DNA of 64,000 nucleotides from a virus. Positions 7,521 to 15,994 of this stretch are shown piece by piece. The position numbers were made by a program, and so were the translations under genes. Within the stretch, counting starts at the first letter, position 1. Every line of letters starts with the position of its first letter. Below the pieces are notes generated by a model, which had not been told where the DNA came from, ran no database searches, and saw only the letters and a list, made by a program, of their open reading frames with translations. The DNA lies in IMG/VR virus record IMGVR_UViG_3300036760_001167, positions 42,511 through 106,510 of that record; one strand, given 5' to 3'.

Positions 7521-8170
7521 GCGGACGCCAGCCGCGCGGGCCGGAGCGCGTCGGCCGCGCGCCGCGGCGCCCTGCGGAGCCACGCGCGCAGCCTGTGCGG
7601 CCACGTCCTGAGCCTGACGACCGCGAACGCCTCGGGCCTGTAGACCGAGACGGCCGCCTGCTGCTGGACCCTGATCGCGGTCAGCGGCCTGGCGAAGAAC
7701 TCGTCGCCGACCGACTCGCCGACGTCGACCGCGGGCGTGCCCTGGAGCCAGAGCTGGGCGGCCTGCCCGAACGCGCCCACGACCGCCTGGTCGCCGCGCG
7801 TCCTGGCCGTGCCCACCGCGAGCTGGGTCCGGCGCTCGACGCGGCGGGCGCAGCGTCGGATGGCCCGCTCGTTGGTCTCCAGCGGCCGGACGCGGCGGCG
7901 CTCGGCGCCGGAGTCCTCGATCCTGCGCGCGACGAAGCCGCCCAGCGCGTTCTGGAACAGCGGCAGCGCGCGGGCCTGCACGTACGCCGTGACCGCCGGC
8001 CCGTCACCGGCCATGTCCGCCGTGATCGGCAGGAGCATCGCGACCCGCTCCACGTCCGTGTCCACGACGTCGAAGTCGAACTCGCCGCCGCGCCTCTTCC
8101 GCTCGGCGATGTACCTGACCCTGTTCGACCTGACCTCGCCGACCGCCACCATCTCCTGGATGCCGCTCAT
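7517..8170 (-). CDS. Hypothetical protein, 217 residues
   Basis: Starts MSGIQEMVAVGEV. The front half mixes beta and helix (RVAMLLPITADMAG) and the back half is Arg-rich. No family recognised. It is the largest gene in the small-gene run. Confidence 0.7.
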   Translation of the reverse strand: MSGIQEMVAVGEVRSNRVRYIAERKRRGGEFDFDVVDTDVERVAMLLPITADMAGDGPAVTAYVQARALPLFQNALGGFVARRIEDSGAERRRVRPLETNERAIRRCARRVERRTQLAVGTARTRGDQAVVGAFGQAAQLWLQGTPAVDVGESVGDEFFARPLTAIRVQQQAAVSVYRPEAFAVVRLRTWPHRLRAWLRRAPRRAADALRPARLASA

Positions 8171-8337
8171 CGTGCCCCCTTCGCCTCGAGCTCCGCGATC
8201 TCCAGCATGAGCCGCGCGAGCGCGTCCCTGTCCCCGCCGGCCGCCTTGCACGTGTCGCAGCCCGCCTCGTGCTCGGGCGTGCCCTCGCGCGAGAGCGCGA
8301 CGGACGCGATCGACTCCATCAGCAGGAACGGGTTCAC
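8167..8337 (-). CDS. Hypothetical protein with CxxC
   Basis: 56 residues from GTG. Contains HEAGCDTCKAAGG and a helical C-terminus. GTGA/ATGA overlaps on both sides. Confidence 0.65.
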   Translation of the reverse strand: MNPFLLMESIASVALSREGTPEHEAGCDTCKAAGGDRDALARLMLEIAELEAKGAR

Positions 8338-8534
8338 TCGCCCGCCGCCCACGCCGCGGCCAGCTGGGCCAGCGTCCTCGCGCCCGCCTTGCGCATCGCG
8401 CAGCCGGCCTGGTACTTGACGGTCTTGTCCGACGTCCCCCGCTCCTCCGCGATCTCCGCGTACCGCTTGCCGTCGCAGAGCGCGCGGACGACCTCCTCCT
8501 CCGCCCGCGTCAGGCCCCAGTCCTCGCGGCTCAC
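8334..8534 (-). CDS. LuxR-type helix-turn-helix protein B
   Basis: 66 residues from GTG, essentially a bare GerE-type HTH: LTRAEEEVVRALCDGKRYAEIA, then TSDKTVKYQAG. Shares the layout and the ending (RTLAQL against LTLAQL) with the protein at 6872-7210, so the two are likely paralogues. Confidence 0.75.
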   Translation of the reverse strand: MSREDWGLTRAEEEVVRALCDGKRYAEIAEERGTSDKTVKYQAGCAMRKAGARTLAQLAAAWAAGE

Positions 8535-8725
8535 CGCGGCACCACCCTCAGCCGCAGCCGCGCCCGCCTGGCCGGCTCGCACGGGCCGTCGCAGTGGTAC
8601 ACGCCGGGCGCGACCACCATCAGCGACCACCTCGAGCGGCACTGCCAGCAGCGGACGCCCCTCTCGGTCCGCCACCCGCCCTCGAACTCGCTGGCGGCAA
8701 GCCCGCCGAACCGCACGGCCCTCAC
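8531..8725 (-). CDS. Small zinc-binding protein
   Basis: 64 residues from GTG. CWQC and CDGPC are about 16 residues apart, a plausible zinc ribbon. Basic C-terminus. Confidence 0.7.
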   Translation of the reverse strand: MRAVRFGGLAASEFEGGWRTERGVRCWQCRSRWSLMVVAPGVYHCDGPCEPARRARLRLRVVPR

Positions 8726-8865
8726 CCCGCCCTCGCCGTCCGGCCCTCGCCGTTCCAGGCGACGGCCATCTCCCTGTGGCCGCAGCCGCAGCAGACGCGG
8801 AACAGCGCGCCGACGGTCAGCCCGAGCAGCGTCCGGCGGAGACACATGCAGTGCTCGTGCCTCAC
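8722..8865 (-). CDS. Small Cys-rich protein
   Basis: 47 residues from GTG. Pairs CMC and CCGCG are separated by a hydrophobic helix (LLGLTVGALF). Function unknown. Confidence 0.65.
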   Translation of the reverse strand: MRHEHCMCLRRTLLGLTVGALFRVCCGCGHREMAVAWNGEGRTARAG

Positions 8866-9047
8866 GCGACCCGCTCGAGCTCGACCCAGCTCCGGGTGTT
8901 CATCTCGCCCAGCGCCGGGTGGCTGGTGAAGACGTGCTCGAGCGTCTCGACCGCCGTGTGCGTCGGCACCGCGTGGTCGTAGAACGGCGAGCGCCGCTCC
9001 TGGCCGTTCTCCTTGCGGCACACGTAGACGTTCCACACGTGCCTCAC
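8862..9047 (-). CDS. Hypothetical protein
   Basis: 61 residues from GTG (VRHVWNVYVCRKENG). The ETLEHVFTSHP segment is amphipathic. Not recognised; GTGA overlap with the upstream gene. Confidence 0.65.
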   Translation of the reverse strand: MRHVWNVYVCRKENGQERRSPFYDHAVPTHTAVETLEHVFTSHPALGEMNTRSWVELERVA

Positions 9048-9502
9048 GTCACCCGCGGCCACGCGTCCGGCGGCTCGGGCGCGTCCGCGAAGTCGACGAT
9101 CACGAGCGCGGCTCGGAGCGGACCCTCGTCGTAGACCTTGGTCCCGTCCGGCTCGGTCCTGCTGGGGTAGGCCTGCCCGACGATCGCCACGTCCTCCGGC
9201 GTCCGCGCGGGCTCGCCCGCCTCGTCCGCGAGGTACGAGACCCTCACGGTCCCGCCGCCCAGCAGCTCGATGCGCTGGATCAGCCCGCGCTCCGAGATCC
9301 CCGCCGCGAGCGTCCAGCCGTTGAGCTCGTCGTGCTGCTCCGGCGCGAGCCGCTGCCAGTCTCCCTCGTTCGCGTCCAGAGCGCGGACGCGCTCGCCGCT
9401 CGCGGGGTCGGGCACGTGCGTCCCGTCCTCCGCGGTGGTCCAGCCGGCGATCGGCCTCCCCGGGTCCGTCACGTCCGTCACCTCGATGTGAACCCCGTCC
9501 AT
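9044..9502 (-). CDS. Hypothetical protein, first gene of the small-gene operon
   Basis: 152 residues starting MDGVHIEVTDVTDPGRP, acidic, beta-rich, ending in YDEGPLRAALVIVDF. A GGGAGG ribosome site precedes the ATG and a TAAGAT box lies 30 bp upstream. Not recognised. Confidence 0.75.
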   Translation of the reverse strand: MDGVHIEVTDVTDPGRPIAGWTTAEDGTHVPDPASGERVRALDANEGDWQRLAPEQHDELNGWTLAAGISERGLIQRIELLGGGTVRVSYLADEAGEPARTPEDVAIVGQAYPSRTEPDGTKVYDEGPLRAALVIVDFADAPEPPDAWPRVT

Positions 9503-9531
9503 GGCTGCCTCCCTTGCCCTCGTCCTTCCCT

Positions 9532-9537
9532 ATCTTA
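9532..9537 (-). promoter_or_regulatory. TAAGAT -10 box of the small-gene operon
   Basis: The first three bases of the box are the TAA stop of the upstream gene (9535-9537). It precedes a leader with a GGGAGG ribosome site. No clear -35. Confidence 0.5.
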
Positions 9538-9819
9538 CGGCGTGCGACCTTGGTCCGGGGCCACCGGCTCGGGCATCGGCGACCTCCACCACAGCGTCAC
9601 CGTCCCCTCCCCGCGGTCGTACGTGGCGAGGACGCGCTGGTCGACGGGCTCCTCGCCGAGCGTCGCGCGCCAGCCCTCCTGCCGGGCCCGCGCGCGGCCC
9701 GCCTCCGTCGCGGCGACGGCGTCGGCCTGCGTGCGCACGCCCTCCATCATCGCCCACGGGACGACCTCGCGCCTCGTCTGCGGGTCGCGGCGGCGGCCCA
9801 GCCCGCGCCTCACCGACAC
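9535..9819 (-). CDS. Hypothetical protein
   Basis: 94 residues. The middle (MMEGVRTQADAVAATEAG) is helical and the end (VLATYDRGEGTVTLWWRSP) beta-like. Start is GTG at 9819 or the GTG two codons on. Its stop doubles as part of the next promoter box. Confidence 0.65.
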   Translation of the reverse strand: MSVRRGLGRRRDPQTRREVVPWAMMEGVRTQADAVAATEAGRARARQEGWRATLGEEPVDQRVLATYDRGEGTVTLWWRSPMPEPVAPDQGRTP

Positions 9820-9952
9820 CCCGGATCGGCGGCGGTACCGGCGCGGAGGGGATGGACTTCCGGGCGCGCAGAACTCGCGGCCTTGTGCGCGTATATAACC
9901 ATCCTCTTAGAACTGGTACCTTCTGGGGTATCCGCCTTCTCGGGCTGCGGGT
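9820..9952 (-). promoter_or_regulatory. AT-rich control region after the primase gene
   Basis: An AT-rich island at 9889-9914 stands out in very G+C-rich DNA. Read on the minus strand it offers GGTTATATAC, a possible -10. It most likely starts a transcript for the gene at 9535-9819 and beyond. Confidence 0.4.
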
Positions 9953-12442
9953 TCACCGGGTCCGCGCCTGGTCCGCGCCGGTACTTCCGGTACTTCCGGG
10001 GATGCGGACGACGAAGAGCTTCGTCGTGACGAGGCCCCGGCCCTGCACCCAGACCTTCCGCTTCCTGGTGTCGCGACCCCGGTCGTGCGACAGCACGCCC
10101 TGCTCAGCCCACTTGTCGAGCACGGGCTTCGGGTCGCGCAGCCCCGCGTACTCGCGGAGGATCAGCGCGAGCGTCGACCGGCCGATGATCCCCACCGTGT
10201 CGTCGCCGAACCAGACGCCCCAGCGCTGCTGGCCGATCGGCTCCTCGTTCGCGGGGAAGAACCGGCCGCTGCCGAGCAGCGCCTCCTTCACCGCGTTGAG
10301 CCCGCGCTCGCCGATGTCGGCGCCCTCGTCCGCGCCGGACCTCTGCAGCTTCTCGAACACCGAGAGCGCCGCCCCCTCGAGCTCGCCGTACTCCACGCCG
10401 CGGCCGCAGACCCGCGCGAGCTGCGCGAAGCCCGCGACGCACGTCGCGACCTGCCCGGCCTGCGCGAGCTCGACCTGCTGGCCGCTGGCCTCTGGCGCCA
10501 TCTCGAGGAAGAGCCGCTTCTGGAGCGCGAGGAACTCGGCCGGCCGCGGGTCGCGCGCCAGCCACCGCAGCGGCCAGCCGTGCGCCCGCTGCGCCGACGC
10601 GAGCATCCGCAGGTGGGCGTCGACGTCGTCGGCGAGCGGCGAGTACAGCTCCATGATCCTGCGGCGCACGCCCGTCAGGCCGGACTGGATCGTCAGCCGC
10701 GCCTCGCCGGTCGACAGCACGCACGCGCTCCAGGTCGAGGTGCCGGACACGTTCCGGCCCGCGTTCCCCGCGATCTTCCGCTCGCGCCCCTCCATCAGGT
10801 TGAACAGCATCTGGGTGAACTGGTCCGGCTCGAGGCCGAGGTTCGCGGCCTCGTCGAACCAGACGGGCAGGACGCCGACCTGCTTGAGCACGTTCCCCGG
10901 CGCCTTCGCGGTCTGGTTCCACGAGCGGTAGAGCCGCCCGTCGGGGCGGCGCGCGTCGCCGAGCTGCTGGAACGCCATCTCCGCCGACTCGGACTTCCCG
11001 GTGTGCGACTCGCCGGTCACGTGGACCGTGAAGATCTGCTTGTCCTTCAGCAGCGTGACGTAGAGCGCGCCGAGCGGGAAGCCCAGCAGGACCGCGAGCT
11101 TCGGCCAGCCCGCGGCCTCGTCGACGACGTTCCTCCACTCGCGGCGCGCGTCGTCCTCCGCGACGTCGGCCGCGTCGCCGTAGACGACGAGCTCCTCCTT
11201 GCCCGGCGACGCCTCGAGCTCGCCCGGCACGCGCAGCTCGCCGCCGCGCCACTCCGCGCGCGTCAGCACTGGCCTCGTGCGGAACAGGCCCGACGCGCGG
11301 ACCGCCGACAGGAACTCCGCGACCGCGGCGCACTCGGCGGGCATCAGGTCCGGCCCCTCGAGCTCGGACAGGAGCTGCCCGCGCTTGTCCGCGGTCATGA
11401 ACGTCGACGGGACGACCATCCGCTTGGGCGCCGGGCCCGCTCCCTCGAAGGTCACGTCGTAGCCGCGCACCTGGCCGTCCTCGTCGACGAGCACCTCGTG
11501 CGGGACCACGTTGAACTGGGCGCGCGCGATCCACCTCTTGTCGCGCCTCTGCGAGAGCCAGCCGGAGCGGAACGCCCAGCCGAGCGAGTCGGTGTCGGGC
11601 GGGCGATCGGCGGCGGCGCGCCTCCGCGCGGGCCTCGCGCCGTCGGCCTCGAGGACCAGCGCCCTCAGCTCTGCGGCGGTCCCGCCGCGGTCGAGCCAGT
11701 CCGACACGTCCTCGCCGCGCGACTCCCGCTCCTCGAGGCCCGGCAGGTCGACGGCGACCGCGTGCACCCCGCGCGACGCGAGCGCGTCCATCGCCGCGGC
11801 CCGCGCCCGCTTGCCGTGCGCGTCGTAGTCGCGCAGCACGGCGACCCTGAACCCCTCGAGCTTCCTGGCCAGCTTCGCGGTCAGGTGCCCCTCCGACGGG
11901 GCCGTCGCCTGCAGCCCCTCGGCGCGCAGCCTGTCGACGTCCTTCTCGCCCTCGACGACGAGGACCCAGCGGTCCTTCTCGAGCGGCGGCATGTAGAGCA
12001 GCGGCCCCGGCTTGCGCGGCCTCCACCGGAAGTCCTTGCGCCAGCCGTCGGGCCACTCGTAGCGGACCTTGGTCGCGCCCTCGTACTCGTAGCGCGCGAC
12101 CTCGACCGCGCCCGCGTCCTCGGGCCGCACGCCGCCGCCGGGGTTGCGCGTCCGCCACAGCCGCCCGGCCTCGCGCGGCGGCGGCGCGGACCCGAACGCC
12201 TCGAAGATCGCGTCGACGTGCTCGCGGTCGCGCTCGCCGCCCGCGTCGAGGCCGCAGCCGCCCTTCCCGCTGAAGCAGTACAGCAGCGCCTCGCCCTCCC
12301 GCGATCGCTTCACCGCGAACGACGGGCTGTTCGAGCCGTCCCCTTCGCACACGGGGCAGAACGTGCGGAAGGAGCCGGCGCCCGACGGGAACGTCGGCCA
12401 GCCCCGGCCCTCGAGGAGCTCGAGCAGCTCGTCGTACGTCAA
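9953..12442 (-). CDS. Primase-helicase (zinc finger, TOPRIM, DUF927-type ATPase)
   Basis: 829 residues. A CHC2-type zinc finger opens the protein (FCPVC near residue 28, then YCFSGKGGC). A TOPRIM fold follows (VVEGEKDVDRL and a later RDYDAHG). The C-terminal 450 residues resemble the DUF927 helicase-like domain with Walker A GESHTGKS and a WFDEAA Walker B. It should prime and unwind at the replication fork. ATGA overlap with the GIY-YIG-like gene. The last residues are a Thr/Gly-rich tail. Confidence 0.85.
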   Translation of the reverse strand: MTYDELLELLEGRGWPTFPSGAGSFRTFCPVCEGDGSNSPSFAVKRSREGEALLYCFSGKGGCGLDAGGERDREHVDAIFEAFGSAPPPREAGRLWRTRNPGGGVRPEDAGAVEVARYEYEGATKVRYEWPDGWRKDFRWRPRKPGPLLYMPPLEKDRWVLVVEGEKDVDRLRAEGLQATAPSEGHLTAKLARKLEGFRVAVLRDYDAHGKRARAAAMDALASRGVHAVAVDLPGLEERESRGEDVSDWLDRGGTAAELRALVLEADGARPARRRAAADRPPDTDSLGWAFRSGWLSQRRDKRWIARAQFNVVPHEVLVDEDGQVRGYDVTFEGAGPAPKRMVVPSTFMTADKRGQLLSELEGPDLMPAECAAVAEFLSAVRASGLFRTRPVLTRAEWRGGELRVPGELEASPGKEELVVYGDAADVAEDDARREWRNVVDEAAGWPKLAVLLGFPLGALYVTLLKDKQIFTVHVTGESHTGKSESAEMAFQQLGDARRPDGRLYRSWNQTAKAPGNVLKQVGVLPVWFDEAANLGLEPDQFTQMLFNLMEGRERKIAGNAGRNVSGTSTWSACVLSTGEARLTIQSGLTGVRRRIMELYSPLADDVDAHLRMLASAQRAHGWPLRWLARDPRPAEFLALQKRLFLEMAPEASGQQVELAQAGQVATCVAGFAQLARVCGRGVEYGELEGAALSVFEKLQRSGADEGADIGERGLNAVKEALLGSGRFFPANEEPIGQQRWGVWFGDDTVGIIGRSTLALILREYAGLRDPKPVLDKWAEQGVLSHDRGRDTRKRKVWVQGRGLVTTKLFVVRIPGSTGSTGADQARTR

Positions 12443-12921
12443 GCCGTGGCCCCGATCGGTCGGAGCAGGTCGAGGAAGAAGTCCGCGTGCCGGGGAGCGA
12501 AGAACTCGCGGCCGTGCGCCGGGAGGATCCCGGCGCGGCGCGCCTCGTCGAGCAGGAACCGCTCGAGGGCGCGTGGGTCAGGCACCCACTCCGCGTACAG
12601 AACCTCCTGGCGCTCGCGCTCCGACGACGAGTACGCGGCGAGCCTGCTCCGCATGGAAATCGTCCTGCCAACCTTCACCCACTCTGCGAAGTCGACGACG
12701 TAGACGAAGCCGCCGCCCTCGTAGGTGGGGCGGAGCCAGACCGAGAACCCGAGTCCAGCCGCGGCCAGCCGCCTGACCTCCGCGACCCCGAGCCGCTGTA
12801 CCGCGCCGTAGTGCCCGCCACTCGAGCAGTAGGAGTCGGCCCCCCTCGCAGTTACCGCATCCTGGCAGCCGAGAATGGAGCAGACCCTGTTGGTCGGCTC
12901 TCGCCTCCGCGCTCCGTTCAC
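12439..12921 (-). CDS. GIY-YIG-like (T5orf172-type) protein
   Basis: 160 residues from a GTG overlapping the upstream stop. An N-terminal Cys/His part (C-x4-C, later YCSSGGHYG) is followed by FVYVVDFAEWVKVGRT, RSRLAAYSS and RALERFLLDEARRAG, matching the T5orf172/Mug113 branch of GIY-YIG nuclease folds. May be a homing or repair nuclease. An alternative start lies at 12954. Confidence 0.7.
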   Translation of the reverse strand: MNGARRREPTNRVCSILGCQDAVTARGADSYCSSGGHYGAVQRLGVAEVRRLAAAGLGFSVWLRPTYEGGGFVYVVDFAEWVKVGRTISMRSRLAAYSSSERERQEVLYAEWVPDPRALERFLLDEARRAGILPAHGREFFAPRHADFFLDLLRPIGATA

Positions 12922-13139
12922 CGGGTCGTAGGTGCGACCTGTCGAGGCATGCACCTCCGGCACGGCCGCAGGTTCCTGACCTTGCGCAGCTTCACGCGCT
13001 CCAGGTAGCCCAGCCACCCGCGCCGCGCGGTGAGCGCCGGGCAGAGCGCGTCTCGGTGGAAGACGTCCGTCCCGTCGACCCCGCGGCAGACGACCACTAG
13101 CGAGTCCAGCGTCCGCGGCATCGCCGCCCGCGCCGTCAC
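12918..13139 (-). CDS. Small basic protein with CxxC
   Basis: 73 residues from GTG, or 67 from an internal ATG. FHRDALCPALTARRGW and RPCRRCMPR suggest one metal site. Not recognised. GTGA overlaps on both sides. Confidence 0.65.
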   Translation of the reverse strand: MTARAAMPRTLDSLVVVCRGVDGTDVFHRDALCPALTARRGWLGYLERVKLRKVRNLRPCRRCMPRQVAPTTR

Positions 13140-13321
13140 GAGCGCAGCGCCGCGAGCTCCGTCGCGGCCTCCAGCAGGTCGACGCGCGCCTCGAGCTCCG
13201 CGTGCGGGCTCGTCGACTGCGCCCACGACATGGCGCGGTAGCACAGGCGCTCCATCAGCTGGTAGTCCGGCGACTCCTCCCGGAGCAGCTCGACCGCCGC
13301 CGCCAGGCTCAGCTCAGCCAC
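13136..13321 (-). CDS. Helical hypothetical protein
   Basis: 61 residues from GTG, all helical (VAELSLAAAVELLREESPDY). Overlaps the upstream gene by 13 bp. Not recognised. Confidence 0.65.
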   Translation of the reverse strand: MAELSLAAAVELLREESPDYQLMERLCYRAMSWAQSTSPHAELEARVDLLEAATELAALRS

Positions 13322-13680
13322 TCGTTCCTCCCCTCGACCAGGTCGTCCGCGGTCCGGTCTCGCAGCTCGTGGCGGCGGAGCCACCTCGCGAGCCTGCGCT
13401 CCGCGCGCGCCATCCGGCGCTCGAGCCTGCGCGGCTTGAGCACGCGGTCGTCCAGCCAGACGAGGCGCCAGTGCTCGTTGTCCGCGGAGTAGAGCACGAG
13501 GCACGCGCAGTCGATGCCGCCTGGCGGCGAGAACTCGTAGTGCCGCCTGCGCACCTCGCGCTCCCACTTGAGGCCGAGTCCCCGCGCGGCCGGGCCCCGG
13601 CCGACGATGCCGCCGACCGCGAAGCCGTCCTGCGCGCGGTCCTTCAGGCTCCGGTCCGGGGGCGCGCCGTCGCGGGTCAC
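13309..13680 (-). CDS. Hypothetical basic protein
   Basis: 123 residues from GTG. Contains EFSPPGGIDCACLVLYSA and a long Arg-rich helix near the end. Not recognised. GTGA overlap with the DUF6378 gene. Confidence 0.65.
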   Translation of the reverse strand: MTRDGAPPDRSLKDRAQDGFAVGGIVGRGPAARGLGLKWEREVRRRHYEFSPPGGIDCACLVLYSADNEHWRLVWLDDRVLKPRRLERRMARAERRLARWLRRHELRDRTADDLVEGRNEWLS

Positions 13681-14102
13681 GGGTCGATCCCCGCGACGCG
13701 CGCGATCACGGCGGCGTAGCCCGCCATGTCGACGATGGTGTCGCGCTTGACGCCGCCCGTCGCGAACCGCGAGACCTTGAGCAGGAGGAGGCAGCACGCC
13801 GCGTCCTCCGCGGTCAGGACGACCTCGTGGGGCAGGACGCCCGCGCCGTGCAGGTACGTCGTCCACAGCGCCGCGATGTTCTCGCAGCTCGGCCGCGGCC
13901 CGCCGTAGTCCGCCTCCCGGTCGCCGCCGTAGACCAGCGCCCCGGCCTCCTCGAGCACCGTCGGCGCGGGCGCCAGGTTCAGCGCCCGCGGCTCCTCGTC
14001 GCGCTCCGCGGTCAGCGGCTCCTCCGGCATGCTCTGGTAGTGGCGGCCTCGGTGCCTCTCCCTCCCGCGTGCCGCGCACTCCGGGACGTCGCATAGCGCC
14101 AT
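13677..14102 (-). CDS. DUF6378-like protein
   Basis: 141 residues from the ATG at 14102, which has a good GGGAG ribosome site seven bases upstream. The VLEEAGALVYGGDREADYGG segment and the C-terminal LLLLKVSRFATGGVKRDTIV match phage DUF6378, function unknown. The frame stays open and protein-like upstream to 14291, where CTG overlaps the previous stop, so the true gene may be 63 codons longer with a CTG or ATG (14135) start. Confidence 0.75.
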   Translation of the reverse strand: MALCDVPECAARGRERHRGRHYQSMPEEPLTAERDEEPRALNLAPAPTVLEEAGALVYGGDREADYGGPRPSCENIAALWTTYLHGAGVLPHEVVLTAEDAACCLLLLKVSRFATGGVKRDTIVDMAGYAAVIARVAGIDP

Positions 14103-14287
14103 GTCGTTCTCCCTTCGCCTCTCGCCCATCACCATCGACTCGACCCACGCCGCGAGCGCCGCCCTGTCTGCCGCGCTCGCGGCGGCGCCGTCGCGCCAGC
14201 AGCGCAGGATCAGCGCCGCCTCGTCCGGGTGGCGGCGCAGGTACGCCTCGACCTTCGCCAGCCCCGCCGCTCCGGGCCCCTCGTTGC

Positions 14288-14479
14288 TCAGTCTCCCCGC
14301 CGCCTGACTACGCGCCGGACGTTCGCCGTCGGGACGATGACCTCGTCGCCCTCGGAGCGCATGATCGGGAAGTACGTGATCCGCGTCGGCCAGATCGTCA
14401 GCAGCTCCGGGCGGCGCTCCACCCTGCCGTCCATGTACTCGATGCTGCCGTACGCGTAGACCGGCTGCTCCTCCTCCAT
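14288..14479 (-). CDS. Hypothetical protein
   Basis: 63 residues starting MEEEQPVYAYGSIEYMDG, beta-rich. An SH3-like small barrel is possible. Not recognised. It shares TGATG bases with the upstream gene. Confidence 0.65.
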   Translation of the reverse strand: MEEEQPVYAYGSIEYMDGRVERRPELLTIWPTRITYFPIMRSEGDEVIVPTANVRRVVRRRGD

Positions 14480-14880
14480 CAGTCTCCCTCCCGGCCCTCC
14501 CGCACGCGCTGCGCGAGGCCGCCGCTGAGCCTGCTCGCCGCGGTCTCGCGGTGGCTCTCCGCGGTCGTCGCCCCGCCGGTCGTGACCCTGCCCGGCGACT
14601 CCTCCGACGAGGTCGCGCGGAAGTGCGCGTCCGGGTGGCGCGGGTTCATGAACTCGATCATCGCGAAGTTCGCGACGTCCATCAGCCACTCCGTGTTCCC
14701 GTCATCCCGGTAGAGCGCGAGCCGCTTCTCGAGCGACTTGAGGTGGTCGCTCGTCGAGTCCTTCACCGCGCCGTACTTGTGGTAGCTGAACGCCATCCGG
14801 TCGGCGCAGCCCTGCAGGAACTCCCGCGACACCTCGTGCGGGATCACCGCGATCTCGTAGGTCGCGTGCTCCGTCGGCAT
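14479..14880 (-). CDS. Conserved-looking phage protein
   Basis: 133 residues. KYGAVKDSTSDHLKSLEKRL and EWLMDVANFAMIEFMNPRHP resemble a protein I recall in several actinobacteriophages, function unknown. The last 40 residues are low complexity. Confidence 0.75.
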   Translation of the reverse strand: MPTEHATYEIAVIPHEVSREFLQGCADRMAFSYHKYGAVKDSTSDHLKSLEKRLALYRDDGNTEWLMDVANFAMIEFMNPRHPDAHFRATSSEESPGRVTTGGATTAESHRETAASRLSGGLAQRVREGREGD

Positions 14881-14883
14881 ATC

Positions 14884-15441
14884 CTACCTCCCCTCGTCGA
14901 CTTCGCGGAACCGGTCCAGGAACTCGGCCTCTGCCTCGGCCGGGCCCAGGGGCCAGATGCGCCCCTCCATCGGCGCGGGCAGCCCGCCCCACGTCTCGGG
15001 CTCGCCGGGCGCCATCAGGTCGCGCGCCTCCGTCGCGAGCGCCCGCAGGTCCGCCTCCTTGACCCGCGGGTCGTGCGGGTAGCGCGTGCCGTACCGCCGC
15101 GCGATCGCCCTGTGGGCGAGCTCCTCGACGACGTCGTACCCCATGCTCCCGGTCTCGCGGAGCGCCGCCTTGAGCGGCGAGCTCATGTCGCCGACGTACG
15201 CCTCCGACGCGTCGTGCAGCAGCCCGTCCATGGCGAGCTCCGCGGGCACGTCCCGCGAGACGAGGACGCAGTGCTGCGCGACGGAGTAGAAGCGCTCGAG
15301 CTGGCCGCCGAACCGGCAGAGCAGCGACAGCGCGTGGGCGACGTCGCCGATGTCGACCTCCTCCGCCGTCGGGTTGGTCAGGTGGAAGCGCCCGCCGCGC
15401 CTCGTCTGCACGTAGTGCCCGCGCTCGTCGGTGAAGCTCAC
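14884..15441 (-). CDS. HD-domain phosphohydrolase (YfbR-like)
   Basis: 185 residues from GTG. Metal ligands are visible: SVAQHCVLV, LLHDASEAYVGDM and SPLK, the pattern of 5'-deoxynucleotidases of the YfbR type. It probably dephosphorylates dNMPs and shapes the nucleotide pool with the MazG-like gene upstream. Confidence 0.85.
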   Translation of the reverse strand: MSFTDERGHYVQTRRGGRFHLTNPTAEEVDIGDVAHALSLLCRFGGQLERFYSVAQHCVLVSRDVPAELAMDGLLHDASEAYVGDMSSPLKAALRETGSMGYDVVEELAHRAIARRYGTRYPHDPRVKEADLRALATEARDLMAPGEPETWGGLPAPMEGRIWPLGPAEAEAEFLDRFREVDEGR

Positions 15442-15635
15442 GGCGCGTCTCCCGCCCCGCGCACGGCCGCGTCCATGAGCAGGCTGCGGGCCTCCTGGTA
15501 CAGCTGCGACGCCGCGGCGCGCTTCCTGCCGGTGAGCTCCGCGGCGTTCTCCTGGAGCACCTGCAGCTCGGTCAGCTCGCGCAGCTCCCTGCTGGCGTCG
15601 GCGAACGCCGCGGCCGCGGCCTCGAGCGGCGTCAC
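15438..15635 (-). CDS. Helical hypothetical protein
   Basis: 65 residues from GTG, entirely helical and possibly coiled coil (DASRELRELTELQVLQENAA). Lies between the HD and MazG-like genes with GTGA overlaps. Confidence 0.65.
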   Translation of the reverse strand: MTPLEAAAAAFADASRELRELTELQVLQENAAELTGRKRAAASQLYQEARSLLMDAAVRGAGDAP

Positions 15636-15970
15636 CGCGCGTCCTCCGGCGGGCGTCCCGTCTCCGGGTGCGCGACCCAGTCGCGCGTCTTGACGTCGGC
15701 CCAGACCCGCGTGACGATCTCGTCCAGGTCGTAGCCGTTCGTGTTGCAGAAGCCCGCCAGGAAGACCTGGATGTCGCCGATCGCGTCCTCGATCTCGCTC
15801 CGCGACTTCTCGATGTCGTACCCGCGGATCGCCTGCTCGTGCTTGAGCCGCGCGTGCGCGAGCTCGCCCACCTCCTCGACGATCCCGAGCAGCGGCTGGT
15901 GCGGCTCCTGCCCCGGGAAGTTGTGCGCGAGCCACTCGCGCGTCTCGTCCTGCAGCGTCCTCAGGTCCAT
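15632..15970 (-). CDS. MazG-like NTP pyrophosphohydrolase
   Basis: 112 residues, all helical. IVEEVGELAHARLKHE followed by SEIEDAIGDIQVFLAGF gives the ExxE...ExxD metal site. It would hydrolyse (d)NTPs or (p)ppGpp-like nucleotides. A GCGAGGGA ribosome site precedes the ATG. Confidence 0.85.
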   Translation of the reverse strand: MDLRTLQDETREWLAHNFPGQEPHQPLLGIVEEVGELAHARLKHEQAIRGYDIEKSRSEIEDAIGDIQVFLAGFCNTNGYDLDEIVTRVWADVKTRDWVAHPETGRPPEDAR

Positions 15971-15994
15971 TCCCTCGCCTCTCGCTCGGTCAAC

